From Sinorhizobium arboris LMG 14919 (GTDB lineage Bacteria; Pseudomonadota; Alphaproteobacteria; Rhizobiales; Rhizobiaceae), in assembly GCF_000427465.1 (NCBI RefSeq), contig NZ_ATYB01000008.1, positions 1,460,329 through 1,524,328 on the forward strand: DNA of 64,000 nucleotides. Direction: 5' to 3'. The position numbers were made by a program, and so were the translations under genes. The notes beneath the pieces are model-generated. The model saw only the letters and a list, made by a program, of their open reading frames with translations, did not search any database and was not told where the DNA came from. Below are positions 17,689 to 27,425 of the stretch, piece by piece (position 1 is the first letter of the stretch; every line of letters begins with the position of its first letter).

Positions 17689-18120
17689 CGAATCACCTTA
17701 CGTTCGTCACCAGCCACGTCTATCGGCTAGATGGTTAACGAATCATTCGCCGCGATCGCCTGCCTGTCGCCGGAGGTTGTCGCTTCGGCCCGAGAAAAAC
17801 CCCGGCGCGAACAACATTGTGCGGTGCCTCGGGAACAATCGGGCCGGGACACGGTTTGGCAGTCGGATCGTGTGGACAAGTTCCCTCTCCGCAAAGCCCC
17901 TACGGATCCACACGCTCCTCAACGATAACGAACAAAATATCGGGCTCCGCCGCCCCGGCGGGGCCCTTCCTGTCCGACTGGCTGGATTGTTTCACCGCAC
18001 CGGTCCAGGATCTGACCCGTCGAAGGCGGACCAGGATTGTCTCGCTTCACCGGCTTGGTCTTGCCGATCGCCTGTGACGGTTTAGGCAGGGCAGCGCCAG
18101 CGTCCAAATATCTCCAGGGG
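17689..18120 (+). other. Gene-free stretch with an orphan GGAAC-N18-TT promoter and foldable RNA
   Basis: No convincing protein gene is seen in these 432 bp. A well-formed plus-strand element lies at 17832-17856 (GGAAC, N18, TTT), yet no gene follows on that strand before the convergent SDR gene. Downstream are inverted repeats CGTGTGGA/TCCACACG (17869-17876 with 17905-17912) and a CCGCC-CC-GGCGG hairpin near 17950. A small non-coding transcript is possible; this is inference. Confidence 0.35.
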
Positions 18121-19801
<1,681 letters not shown>

Positions 19802-19832
19802 TGCGCATCCCACGTTTGTTGATCCGCTGATC

Positions 19833-19857
19833 AACACGCTGGCGGGCGAAGAGTTCC
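19833..19857 (-). promoter_or_regulatory. GGAAC-N18-TT promoter element
   Basis: Minus strand: GGAAC (19857-19853), N18, TT (19834-19833) in a GTGTTGA context, close upstream of the iron-permease-family gene. Confidence 0.6.
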
Positions 19858-19991
19858 CTTCAGGCGCCCACCGGGCAGATGGACAGACCTTGCCGCCGTT
19901 TCCAATCTCGGTGTTCCCCGGACCGGCTTCATCGCGGGCGCGCGTGCGCGGGTCCTGGCGCGCCATGGCCCCGGCCATGCGAGGCCAGGGT

Positions 19992-20240
19992 TCAACTCAC
20001 GACATTGACCTGCGCCTCTTTCGCCGCAGCGACGAAGGCTGCCCGCGCGACATAGGCGGGGGAGTCGCGTTCGAGCACTGCCAGACAGATATCGATTGCC
20101 GCCTGGTAAGCCTTGCCGCGATTGACCGGCCACCGCTTGGTCAGCAACTCGACCGCTTGGCGGGTGTTCGACACCATGTGGATCTTCTGATCGTCGGGCA
20201 TCCGCACCGGGACGCATTCATTCCAGGGGCCGGGGTCCAT
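19992..20240 (-). CDS. DUF982 domain protein (copy 2)
   Basis: An 82-residue DUF982 protein (MVSNTRQAVELLTKRWP, YQAAIDICLAVLE, VARAAFVAAAKEAQVNV). AGGAGGAAGG lies before ATG 20240. It overlaps the end of copy 3 by 23 bp, so the two are in one operon. Function unknown. Confidence 0.85.
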   Translation of the reverse strand: MDPGPWNECVPVRMPDDQKIHMVSNTRQAVELLTKRWPVNRGKAYQAAIDICLAVLERDSPAYVARAAFVAAAKEAQVNVVS

Positions 20241-20499
20241 GACCTTCCTCCTGCAGTGGCACGACCGTCAGGAAGGCCTCCCGCAAAGCGGCAATAAAGG
20301 CGGCCCGTGCGTCTTCGGGCTTCTTTCTGCGCCTGAGCGCCGCATCGCAGGCACGTATGGCGCAGCCGTAATAGGCGCCGCCCCGCACCGGCCATTCGCT
20401 TCGCAGACAATGCATCGCGTCGAGCGGGCCGACAACCGTGCGGCATCTGCCGTCGAGCATGTTGATATTGACGGGCTTGCTCCAGGGAATCTCGTACAT
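20218..20499 (-). CDS. DUF982 domain protein (copy 3)
   Basis: A 93-residue DUF982 protein (VVGPLDAMHCLRSEWPVRGG, YYGCAIRACDAALR, DARAAFIAALREAFLTV). AGGAGGAG precedes ATG 20499. A structured 171-bp gap separates it from copy 4 upstream, and no GGAAC-type promoter is seen there, so it may be read through from the copy 4 promoter. Its C-terminal extension (LQEEGHGPRPLE) is longer than in the other copies. Confidence 0.85.
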   Translation of the reverse strand: MYEIPWSKPVNINMLDGRCRTVVGPLDAMHCLRSEWPVRGGAYYGCAIRACDAALRRRKKPEDARAAFIAALREAFLTVVPLQEEGHGPRPLE

Positions 20500-20569
20500 C
20501 GCTCCTCCTCGCCCACTCCGAGCCGCCCGGTGCGGCGCCGCATCCGCTCCGAAACTATCCGGTCCAACA

Positions 20570-20656
20570 CGTCTTACCGCATGTGTCCATTAAAAGGGCG
20601 AAAACATGCAGGCAGAACAAAGCGCTACAGCGACCTCTTGCGCGCCCGGTAAGACG
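20570..20656. repeat. Inverted repeat enclosing a nested hairpin between DUF982 genes
   Basis: CGTCTTACCG (20570-20579) and CGGTAAGACG (20647-20656) are perfectly complementary over 10 bp and enclose 67 bases. Inside, GCATGT (20579-20584) can pair with ACATGC (20604-20609). On the minus strand this would form a structured RNA between DUF982 copies 4 and 3. It is either a processing or attenuation site or a small mobile palindrome. Confidence 0.4.
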
Positions 20657-20670
20657 CCCAACGCTGCAGT

Positions 20671-20922
20671 CTAATGGCTACGGATCGAAATATGCGCCTC
20701 TTCCGCTGCCTTTATGAAGGCCCTGCGGGCCCTTTCGGTTTTAACTTTGCCTTCCAGAGCCTGAAGGCACACGCGCTTGGCTGCCGCCAGCGCCGGTCCG
20801 TCCCGGCGCGGCCAGCGCTGCAACAGGCATTCGACGGCCTCGCGCGTGCTTTTCACGTCGTGGTATTTGCCCTCGGCTCCGAGTTCCAATTCGACGCTCT
20901 TATCCCACCAGAAACAATGCAT
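20671..20922 (-). CDS. DUF982 domain protein (copy 4)
   Basis: An 83-residue DUF982 protein starting MHCFWWDKSVELELG (ATG 20922), with DVKSTREAVECLLQRWP, AAAKRVCLQALEG and RARRAFIKAAEEAHISI. It is first in a run of three DUF982 genes on the minus strand. A GGAAC-N19-TT element lies 38 bp upstream. Function unknown. Confidence 0.85.
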   Translation of the reverse strand: MHCFWWDKSVELELGAEGKYHDVKSTREAVECLLQRWPRRDGPALAAAKRVCLQALEGKVKTERARRAFIKAAEEAHISIRSH

Positions 20923-20960
20923 GACGCTCAGCCTCGCGGGTTGTTGCCGGTTGGAAATGA

Positions 20961-20986
20961 AACTGGGGAGAGGGGCTTTTGGTTCC
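20961..20986 (-). promoter_or_regulatory. GGAAC-N19-TT promoter element
   Basis: Minus strand: GGAAC (20986-20982), 19 bases, TT (20962-20961) in an AGTTTC context, just upstream of DUF982 copy 4. The rest of the 356-bp region to terC holds the structures listed separately. Confidence 0.55.
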
Positions 20987-21187
20987 GCCGCGAGCATGCG
21001 GCTACCCCTTGACGCAAGGCGCGGCATCGCTAAGTAAGAGGCGTCCCGTTCTTGGACATCGGAATTCGGGATGAACATTGGTGCCGGGCCCCTCTGGCGA
21101 GAGTTTACGGCGCTCTCGTGATGTCGGTACCGCCAGCAAATCACGCCGGCGGATATATAGCTACCATGAAAACTGCTCTCATGCCTT

Positions 21188-21219
21188 ACGCATGTGCCAG
21201 TACGGCTATGCGTTTTTTT
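21188..21219 (+). terminator. Intrinsic-terminator-like hairpin in the leader of the TerC-family gene
   Basis: ACGCAT (21188-21193) pairs with ATGCGT (21208-21213), and GCC (21196-21198) pairs with GGC (21204-21206). Seven T residues follow (21213-21219). It points toward the TerC-family gene 60 bp downstream. No plus-strand gene precedes it, so it is either an attenuator in that gene's leader or a stop for stray transcription. Confidence 0.5.
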
Positions 21220-21229
21220 ATCTCCGTAC

Positions 21230-21272
21230 ATCTCCCCTTTTCTAACGCTTCCACGGTGCGTGGAGGGGAGAT
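21230..21272 (+). promoter_or_regulatory. Hairpins masking the TerC-family ribosome binding site
   Basis: CTTCCACG (21248-21255) pairs with CGTGGAGG (21259-21266), covering part of the GGAGGGGAG ribosome site. Alternatively ATCTCCCC (21230-21237) pairs perfectly with GGGGAGAT (21265-21272), covering the rest. The two pairings share bases 21265-21266, so they compete. Regulation at translation initiation is plausible but unproven. Confidence 0.4.
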
Positions 21273-21278
21273 TCGCCC

Positions 21279-22376
21279 ATGACCGGAATCAGATCACAGG
21301 CAACATCCCTCGGTTACTTCAAATGGGCGTTCATCGTCACGGCCGGCGGACTTCTGCTTGGCGCCTGGCTGGGTTGGCAGTCGACCGGCACCCTCGGCGG
21401 AATGATGACGGTGTTCTTCATCTGCACCGTGCTCGCCGTCCTCGAAATCTCGCTGTCCTTCGACAACGCGATCGTCAATGCCAACAAGCTCAAGGATATG
21501 ACCCCGGTCTGGCAACAGCGCTTCCTGACCTGGGGCATCATCATCGCCGTTTTCGGCATGCGTATCGTCTTTCCGCTGCTGATCGTGGTCATCGCCGCAA
21601 GTATCGGTCCGATCGATGCCGTCGTGCTCGCGGCGACCCGGCCGGAGGAATATTCCCGGATCATGCACGAGGCGCATCTGCCGATCGCCGCCTTCGGCGG
21701 TACGTTCCTGATGATGGTCGGCCTGACCTATTTCTTCGACCATGAGAAGGACATACACTGGATCGCATGGCTGGAGAGCCGGATGGCCCGCTTTGCGACC
21801 ATCAAGGGCGTGGAGATCGCCTTCGTGCTTGCGCTCATACTCGGCTTTTCGAAGCTGCTCGAAGCGGAAGAAGCCGTGGTCTTCGTTCATGCCTGCGTCT
21901 ACGGTCTCCTCACCTTCCTGGCCGTCGAGGTGGTGGGCGGCCTGCTCGACGCCTCGCAGCAGACGATGAGCGCTGCGGCGAAGGGGGGCTTCGGCGCTTT
22001 TCTCTATCTGGAAGTGCTCGACGCCAGCTTCTCCTTCGACGGGGTCATCGGCGCCTTCGCCTTGACCCAGAACCTTTTCGTCATCGCCATCGGGTTGGGT
22101 ATCGGAGCGATGTACGTCCGCTCCATGACGATCATGCTGGTCGAAAAGGGAACGCTCAGTGAATACCGCTATCTGGAGCACGGCGCTTTCTACGCCATCC
22201 TGATCCTTTCCGTGGTCATGTATTTCCAAACGCTCTTCCACATTCCCGAGGTTATTACCGGCCTCGGGGGTGCTGGCCTCATCGGCCTTTCGCTCTGGTC
22301 TTCCATCCGGCACAACAGGCGGGAGATGGAGCAGGTTGAGGACGATACGCGCGGGCAGAGGCGCGCCGAGGCCTGA
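21279..22376 (+). CDS. TerC/DUF475-family integral membrane protein
   Basis: A 365-residue membrane protein with about nine helices. The TerC/DUF475 marks are the acidic helix LEISLSFDNAIVNANKLK (Asn/Asp in the first half) and its repeat LEVLDASFSFDGVIGAFAL in the second. Family members are linked to tellurite resistance, metal homeostasis (including Mn2+ export) and envelope stress. ATG 21279 follows GGAGGGGAG. The leader contains a terminator-like hairpin and alternative structures over the ribosome site. Two strong hairpins follow the stop. The substrate is not known. Confidence 0.9.
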   Translation: MTGIRSQATSLGYFKWAFIVTAGGLLLGAWLGWQSTGTLGGMMTVFFICTVLAVLEISLSFDNAIVNANKLKDMTPVWQQRFLTWGIIIAVFGMRIVFPLLIVVIAASIGPIDAVVLAATRPEEYSRIMHEAHLPIAAFGGTFLMMVGLTYFFDHEKDIHWIAWLESRMARFATIKGVEIAFVLALILGFSKLLEAEEAVVFVHACVYGLLTFLAVEVVGGLLDASQQTMSAAAKGGFGAFLYLEVLDASFSFDGVIGAFALTQNLFVIAIGLGIGAMYVRSMTIMLVEKGTLSEYRYLEHGAFYAILILSVVMYFQTLFHIPEVITGLGGAGLIGLSLWSSIRHNRREMEQVEDDTRGQRRAEA

Positions 22377-22388
22377 ACCAGAACAGCG

Positions 22389-22460
22389 CCTTCGGCCAAT
22401 CCGGCCGAAGGATCTGTCAGGACATTGAACGACCCGGCGGATGTTTCCGCCGGGTCGTTC
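22389..22460 (+). terminator. Double hairpin after the TerC-family gene
   Basis: CCTTCGGCC/GGCCGAAGG (22389-22397 with 22403-22411) and a perfect 15-bp stem 22427-22441 with 22446-22460 (TGTT loop). Neither has a long T run, but together they form a strong transcriptional stop or 3' end stabiliser. Confidence 0.65.
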
Positions 22461-22582
22461 CTGTTGTCGTGCTTCGCATTTTCTCCGCGCTGCCGGAAAA
22501 CTGCCAAAATCCTAGGCAATTGGAGCCGCCCCCTGCCGGCCTCGATCCCTTGCGCTGCCGGTTGAAGAAATGACGCGGAGGA

Positions 22583-22909
22583 ATGCTCTTGAACGCCAGT
22601 CCGAACGATCTTGCCCTGCTTGCGGTAATGCGCCGCTATTTTTCGCTGAAGGAGGAGGCGAGCGCCTTGAAGGGGCGGCTCGAGGCCGCCCGCAGGAGTG
22701 CTGGCGACGAGATCGACCGCTTCTATGACCCGCGCAGGAATGCGCCGCACGCGGAGGACATCCTGGCATGGCATCGGCTTCGGCGGGAAATGGAAGAACT
22801 GATGAGCCTCGCTGCGACGTGGGGGAAGGGCGGCAGCATCGACGGCTGCGCCTGGGCAGCGGCGGCCGAGCCCGCGCCCCCGCCGGAGGCCGGCGCGGCA
22901 ATGGACTGA
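22583..22909 (+). CDS. Conserved hypothetical helical protein
   Basis: A 108-residue soluble protein starting at ATG 22583 with CGGAGG immediately upstream. The first 70 residues look like a coiled-coil or helical bundle (RRYFSLKEEASALKGRLEAA; WHRLRREMEELMSLA); the C-terminus is rich in Ala and Pro. No family recognised. It stands alone between the terC terminators and the type I secretion genes. Confidence 0.55.
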   Translation: MLLNASPNDLALLAVMRRYFSLKEEASALKGRLEAARRSAGDEIDRFYDPRRNAPHAEDILAWHRLRREMEELMSLAATWGKGGSIDGCAWAAAAEPAPPPEAGAAMD

Positions 22910-23227
22910 TGGGCGGCGACCTCCGGAAACCGGCCGCCCGTTCAGCCGGAGTTTGTTCGTGGGTTTGGAAAGCAGAGAAGTTGCCGAGCCGCGAGGCGCC
23001 GGTTTCGCAGTGACTGGTGGTCAAGGAGGCAAGATTAGCGTAAATCATGGTATTTCGGGGGAACAACTTCTCCTTGCGATCTTTTCGAAGGATGAGCCTG
23101 CACGAGCCAGGCAACGGAACAGAAAGCCGTCGATGCGGATGGCTCCGGTGTTCGACGGCGGAGCAGGAGAGGAGCATCCCTATGCGCTTGCGACCCGATA
23201 ACGAGATATCAGCCGGTGCCTGAGTTC
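22910..23227. other. Intergenic region before the type I secretion operon
   Basis: No gene is seen in these roughly 318 bp. A weak GGAAC-N18-TT match at 23060-23084 (TCTTTT context rather than GTT) faces the secretion genes and may be coincidental. Confidence 0.3.
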
Positions 23228-24976
23228 ATGGCTACATCCAAGGGCAGGAATATTGACCCAGCCTCCGCCCTGCGTGATTGCCGGACGGCCTTTATCGGCG
23301 TGGGCGTCGCCAGTGCGCTCGTCAACATTCTTTATCTCACCGGTTCGTTCTTCATGCTCGAAATCTACGACCGGATACTGCCGAGCCGCAGCATCCCGTC
23401 GCTGATTGCCCTCTCTCTTCTCGCGCTGCTGCTTTATGCCTTTCAGGGAGCCTTCGAACTCATTCGCGGACGGATGATGGTGCGAATCGCCGGCGCCCTC
23501 GACGAGAGCCTGAGCGGACGTATCTACCGGGCCATCGTCAAGGCGCCGTTGAAGCTCAGGATGCAGGGAGATGGACTTCAGGCGCTGCGCGACTTCGATC
23601 AGGTCCGGTCTTTTCTGTCGGGCGCCGGCCCGGCCGCGCTCTTCGACCTGCCGTGGCTGCCTTTCTACATTCTTATCTGTTTCCTCTTTCACCCGGTCAT
23701 CGGATTGGTTGCGGTCGTCGGGGGGTTGATCCTGACGTTGCTCACCTATCTCACCAACCGCGGTACGCTGGCGCCTGCGAAGAAAGCATCGGAGGCCGGA
23801 GGTCTCCGCAACGCTTTCGCGCAGGCCTCTCAGCGCAATGCCGAGGTGGTGCATGCCATGGGCATGTCCGGGCGGCTGACGGCATTGTGGCAGCACCGCA
23901 ATGCGGAATTCCGCGAGGAAAACCGGCGCACCTCCGACATCGGCAACGGTTACGGCGCGCTGTCGAAGGTCTTCCGCATGGCGCTGCAATCGGGCGTGCT
24001 GGCGGCCGGCGCGGTGCTGGTGATAAGGGGCGAGGCTTCGCCCGGCATCATCATTGCCGGCTCGATCCTCACCGCCCGGGCTCTCGCGCCCGTGGAACTC
24101 GCGATCGGAAACTGGCGCGGTCTCGTCGCGGCGCGTCAGAGCTGGCAACGACTCAAGGAGTTGCTGAAGGCACTGCCTGAAGCCGATGAGCCGCTTCAGC
24201 TTCCGAGCCCGCGCGAACGCCTCACCGTGGAAGGGCTGGCAAGCGGTCCCCCGGCGGCGCAGCGCCTCATCATCTCGGATGTGAGCTTTTCCGTCCGTGC
24301 GGGAAGTGCCGTGGGCGTTATCGGCCCGAGCGCTTCGGGGAAGTCGTCGCTCGCGCGTGCCATCCTCGGCATCTGGCCCGCCTATCGGGGTTCCGTCCGG
24401 CTCGACGGCGCGGCGCTCGACCAGTGGGACGTCGACGCCCTCGGCAAGCATATCGGCTACCTGCCGCAGGACGTGGAACTGTTCGCCGGGACGATAGCGC
24501 AGAACATCTGCCGCTTTGCCGAAGACGCGACGCCGGAGGCGATTGTCGCGGCCGCCAAGGCGGCCCGCGTCAACGATCTCATCCTTCGCCTTCCGAACGG
24601 CTATGACACCGAGATCGGCGACGGCGGCATGACGCTCTCGGCCGGCCAGCGTCAACGCGTGGCCCTGGCGAGAGCCCTCTACGGCGATCCTTTCCTCGTC
24701 GTTCTCGACGAGCCTAATTCCAATCTCGATGCAGAGGGCGAGCAGGCGCTCAGTGAAGCGATCATGAGCGTACGCAGCCGCGGGGGCATCGTCGTCGTCG
24801 TCGCCCACCGGCCGAGCGCGCTCGCAAGCGCCGATCTGGTGCTGATGATGAGCGACGGGCGCATGCAGGCATTCGGGCCGAAGGAGGAAGTTCTCGGCAA
24901 GGTTCTGCGCCCGCAGCAGGTGGAACGGCAAAATTCTCTGAAAGTCGTTGCAGAGGGGCAGGAGGCGAAGCAATGA
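23228..24976 (+). CDS. Type I secretion system permease/ATPase (PrtD-like)
   Basis: About 582 residues (from ATG 23228; an in-frame GTG at 23216 adds four). The N-terminal membrane domain has pairs of hydrophobic helices (VASALVNILYLTGSFFMLEIYDRILPSRS is typical of PrtD/PrsD; LLALLLYAF; FYILICFLF). The nucleotide-binding domain has Walker A GPSASGKS (370-377 counted from the GTG), signature LSAGQ (474-478) and Walker B VVLDEPN. It overlaps the HlyD gene by 4 bp. It powers export of RTX-type proteins; the serralysin at 2.2-3.7 kb is a candidate client. Confidence 0.93.
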   Translation: MATSKGRNIDPASALRDCRTAFIGVGVASALVNILYLTGSFFMLEIYDRILPSRSIPSLIALSLLALLLYAFQGAFELIRGRMMVRIAGALDESLSGRIYRAIVKAPLKLRMQGDGLQALRDFDQVRSFLSGAGPAALFDLPWLPFYILICFLFHPVIGLVAVVGGLILTLLTYLTNRGTLAPAKKASEAGGLRNAFAQASQRNAEVVHAMGMSGRLTALWQHRNAEFREENRRTSDIGNGYGALSKVFRMALQSGVLAAGAVLVIRGEASPGIIIAGSILTARALAPVELAIGNWRGLVAARQSWQRLKELLKALPEADEPLQLPSPRERLTVEGLASGPPAAQRLIISDVSFSVRAGSAVGVIGPSASGKSSLARAILGIWPAYRGSVRLDGAALDQWDVDALGKHIGYLPQDVELFAGTIAQNICRFAEDATPEAIVAAAKAARVNDLILRLPNGYDTEIGDGGMTLSAGQRQRVALARALYGDPFLVVLDEPNSNLDAEGEQALSEAIMSVRSRGGIVVVVAHRPSALASADLVLMMSDGRMQAFGPKEEVLGKVLRPQQVERQNSLKVVAEGQEAKQ

Positions 24977-26289
24977 GCGTCGGCCCGCAGCCGAAATCCG
25001 CAGCACGCCGGTCGCTCTCCCGCCACCTGGCTGGTGTCTGCGTCCTTGCACTCGCCCTCGTTGCCGGCGTCGGCGGCTGGGCGGCGACGACGGAACTGTC
25101 GAGCGCGATCGTTGCCGGCGGTGTCGTCGTCGTCGATGACAATGTCAAGAAAGTCCAGCACCTGACCGGCGGCATCGTCGGCGAACTTCTCGTCAAGGAA
25201 GGCGATCGGGTCGAGGCGGGCCAGGTGCTGATCCGACTCGACGGCACGACGGTCCGGGCCAATCTGGCGATCATCGAAAGCACGCTGGCACAGTTCTATG
25301 CCCGCCGCGCCCGGCTGCAGGCCGAGCGGATCGGCGCCGCATCCTTCGAAATCGAAGAGGATCTCGCTGAGTTCGTCCCTGGCACGGCGGCGGCGAAGCT
25401 CGTCGAGGGCGAGCAGAGGCTCTTTACGAGCCGCCGCTCGGCGCTTTTGGGCATGAAGGGCCAGCTCGAATCGCGCAAGGCGCAGCTCGCCGACGAGATC
25501 GAGGGGCTGACGGTCCAGTTGAACGCGATAGAAGATGCGCTGAACCTGATTGCAGAGGAGCTGACGGGGGTCGACTCGCTTTTCGGGCAGGGGCTCGTGC
25601 CGATGCAGCGGCTGACGACGCTGAAGCGCCAGCGGGCCGAGCTGGAGGGCGGGCGCGGCCGGCACATCGCCGCCCGGGCCCAGGCCCGCGGCAAGTCGAG
25701 CGAGATCGACCTGCAGATCCTGCAGCTCGACGAGGACCGGCGCACCGAGATCTCCAAGGAGCTGACGGACGTCGAGGCGAAGATCGCCGAATACGAGGAG
25801 CGCCGTACGGCCGCGACCGACCAGCTGCGGCGCCTCGACATCACTGCGCCGCTTCCCGGGCGCATCTACCAGCTCGCGGTCCACACGATCAACGGCGTCG
25901 TCAATCCGGGGGAAACATTGATGCTCGTCGTGCCGGAGGCCGACGACCTGACCGTCGAGGCGAAGGTAGCGACCCATGACATCGACCAGATCCGAGTCGG
26001 CCAACCGGTCGAAATCCGCTTCAGCGCCTTCAATCAGCGCACCACCCCCGAAGTCGAAGCGGAAGTCGTGACCGTCGCTCCGGACCTCGTCACGGACGAG
26101 CGCACCGGCGCCAGCTACTATCCGCTGCGCATCCGTCCGAAAGCGGAGAGCCTAGCAAAGCTTAAGGGCCTTTCGCTCTATCCGGGCATGCCGGCCGAGG
26201 TGTTCATCAAGATCGCCGACCGGACGGTGATCTCCTATCTGACCAAGCCCCTTACCGACCAGATGCGGCATGCCTTCCGCGAGGATTGA
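24973..26289 (+). CDS. HlyD-family type I secretion adaptor
   Basis: A 438-residue adaptor: one N-terminal membrane helix (LAGVCVLALALVAGVGGWAATTEL), a biotinyl-lipoyl-like strand (VVVVDDNVKKVQHLTGGIVGELLVKEGDRV), a long Glu/Arg/Leu-rich coiled coil (about residues 90-280), and a C-terminal barrel ending in AEVFIKIADRTVISYLTKP, the PrtE/PrsE-type finish. It connects the ABC exporter to an outer-membrane TolC-like channel. Its ATG overlaps the end of the ABC gene. No substrate gene is adjacent. Confidence 0.93.
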   Translation: MSVGPQPKSAARRSLSRHLAGVCVLALALVAGVGGWAATTELSSAIVAGGVVVVDDNVKKVQHLTGGIVGELLVKEGDRVEAGQVLIRLDGTTVRANLAIIESTLAQFYARRARLQAERIGAASFEIEEDLAEFVPGTAAAKLVEGEQRLFTSRRSALLGMKGQLESRKAQLADEIEGLTVQLNAIEDALNLIAEELTGVDSLFGQGLVPMQRLTTLKRQRAELEGGRGRHIAARAQARGKSSEIDLQILQLDEDRRTEISKELTDVEAKIAEYEERRTAATDQLRRLDITAPLPGRIYQLAVHTINGVVNPGETLMLVVPEADDLTVEAKVATHDIDQIRVGQPVEIRFSAFNQRTTPEVEAEVVTVAPDLVTDERTGASYYPLRIRPKAESLAKLKGLSLYPGMPAEVFIKIADRTVISYLTKPLTDQMRHAFRED

Positions 26290-26442
26290 GGCGGGTGCGG
26301 CGCGGCAATTAAACTTTTCCTGGAAGTGCGTTCAGGCTGTTGAGATCAGGGATACCCGCCGCGGCTTGTTCGATCTCCTCGTCTCTGTGACAAGCACGGA
26401 AATGAGGGAGCGGAGAGATTGCAGTCCGATACGTTTCCCGCT

Positions 26443-27216
26443 CTAAAAACGCCGGTGCGACTGCGTCAGCGAAAGCGGATAGCGGGTCGGATGATAGGCC
26501 GCGGCGCTGATGTTTACGGTACGGTTGTGATTGTCATAGGCGATCTGATCGAGGGTCAGGACGGCTGCGGGCCGCTCGAGTTGGAGCAGCGCCGCTTCGA
26601 GCTCGGATGCAAGCCTCGCGCTCAATGTCGACTGCCCTCGCGTCGGGGCGATGCCGTAGCGGTTCTCGAATTCGCCGTAAAGCGACCTGTTCTCGACCGT
26701 CCAGTCGATGTCGAGAATGCCGGGCGTGAGCGAGGCTGAGAACCAATCACGCTGCACGACCACCGGCACGTCGTCGAGGAGGCGTAGCCTTTCCAGAAAG
26801 ATCACTTCGGCGCCGGTCGGCAGTGAAAGCGGTCTTGCGACCTCCGCATCGGCCCGGACAATCTCCGCCCTGAGGAGCCGCATGCCGGGCTTGCGATTGT
26901 TCGCATGGGCCGTCTGCGTGAAGCTGCGAACCACTTCCAGTTCGTAAACCGGTGTGGGCTCGGCTACGTAGATACCCTTTCCGGGCCTCGTTTGCAGATA
27001 GCCGAGATTTTCGAGTTCCTTGATCGCCTGGCGCACGGTGATGCGACTGACGCCGTAGGTGGCCACGAGCTCCCGCTCAGAGGGAAGCTTGTCGTTTACC
27101 GCGAGTTCGCGCCGATCGATCATGCCTCTCAACAGGTTGCGCAGTTGCGCGTAAAGCGCATCCGGATGGTTGCGGTCGATCGGGCTTTCGTCCGGGAGGT
27201 TTGCTTCTCTTGCCAT
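26443..27216 (-). CDS. GntR/HutC-family transcriptional regulator
   Basis: A 257-residue protein from ATG 27216. The N-terminal winged helix is PSERELVATYGVSRITVRQA (about residues 45-65); the C-terminal UTRA-type ligand domain includes FLERLRLLDDVPVVVQRDW. HutC-type regulators usually sense a sugar or amino-acid derivative. It is divergent from the GH4/PfkB/ABC operon at 27426, and a palindrome at 27377-27392 inside that operon's probable promoter is its likely operator. The effector is probably the sugar, or its phosphate, handled by the operon (inference). Confidence 0.9.
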   Translation of the reverse strand: MAREANLPDESPIDRNHPDALYAQLRNLLRGMIDRRELAVNDKLPSERELVATYGVSRITVRQAIKELENLGYLQTRPGKGIYVAEPTPVYELEVVRSFTQTAHANNRKPGMRLLRAEIVRADAEVARPLSLPTGAEVIFLERLRLLDDVPVVVQRDWFSASLTPGILDIDWTVENRSLYGEFENRYGIAPTRGQSTLSARLASELEAALLQLERPAAVLTLDQIAYDNHNRTVNISAAAYHPTRYPLSLTQSHRRF

Positions 27217-27368
27217 GTTCTTTGTTTCAGCCGCCAGTTTCCGGATGTTCTCTGCATTGCACCTGCCCGGACCGAAGACAAGTGCCGAGCGCTTATCGGT
27301 CCGCCGGCAGGCGCCGCTCACGTCCCGTGGTCACGGCGGTGGACATCGAAAGCGGTATCCGCATTGAA

Positions 27369-27397
27369 TTGACATAACTGGTTATATCCAGTAGCGA
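27369..27397 (+). promoter_or_regulatory. Probable sigma-70 promoter with palindromic operator for the GH4 operon
   Basis: TTGACA at 27369-27374 makes a consensus -35. Within the spacer lies ACTGG-N6-CCAGT (27377-27392), placed where a bound GntR-type dimer would block polymerase. The matching -10 (TAGCGA at 27392-27397) is poor. The operon start codon is at 27426. Confidence 0.45.
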
Positions 27398-27425
27398 TAC
27401 CACGATGGGAACGGCGGAGTAAAGA

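Noticed and set aside
17837..17928. Short frames behind the orphan promoter
   Set aside because: No ribosome site and no start codon other than a GTG giving 18 residues; not supported as a gene.
21061..21278. yybP-ykoY (Mn2+) riboswitch before the TerC-family gene
   Set aside because: Expected because of the gene family, but I could not match the conserved core sequences by eye.
23060..23084. GGAAC-N18-TT facing the type I secretion genes
   Set aside because: The -10 context is TCTTTT without a preceding G and it is isolated from the promoter clusters; likely chance.
23180..25051. A 623-codon minus-strand frame opposite the type I secretion ABC gene
   Set aside because: Shadow of a well-supported exporter gene; no domain.
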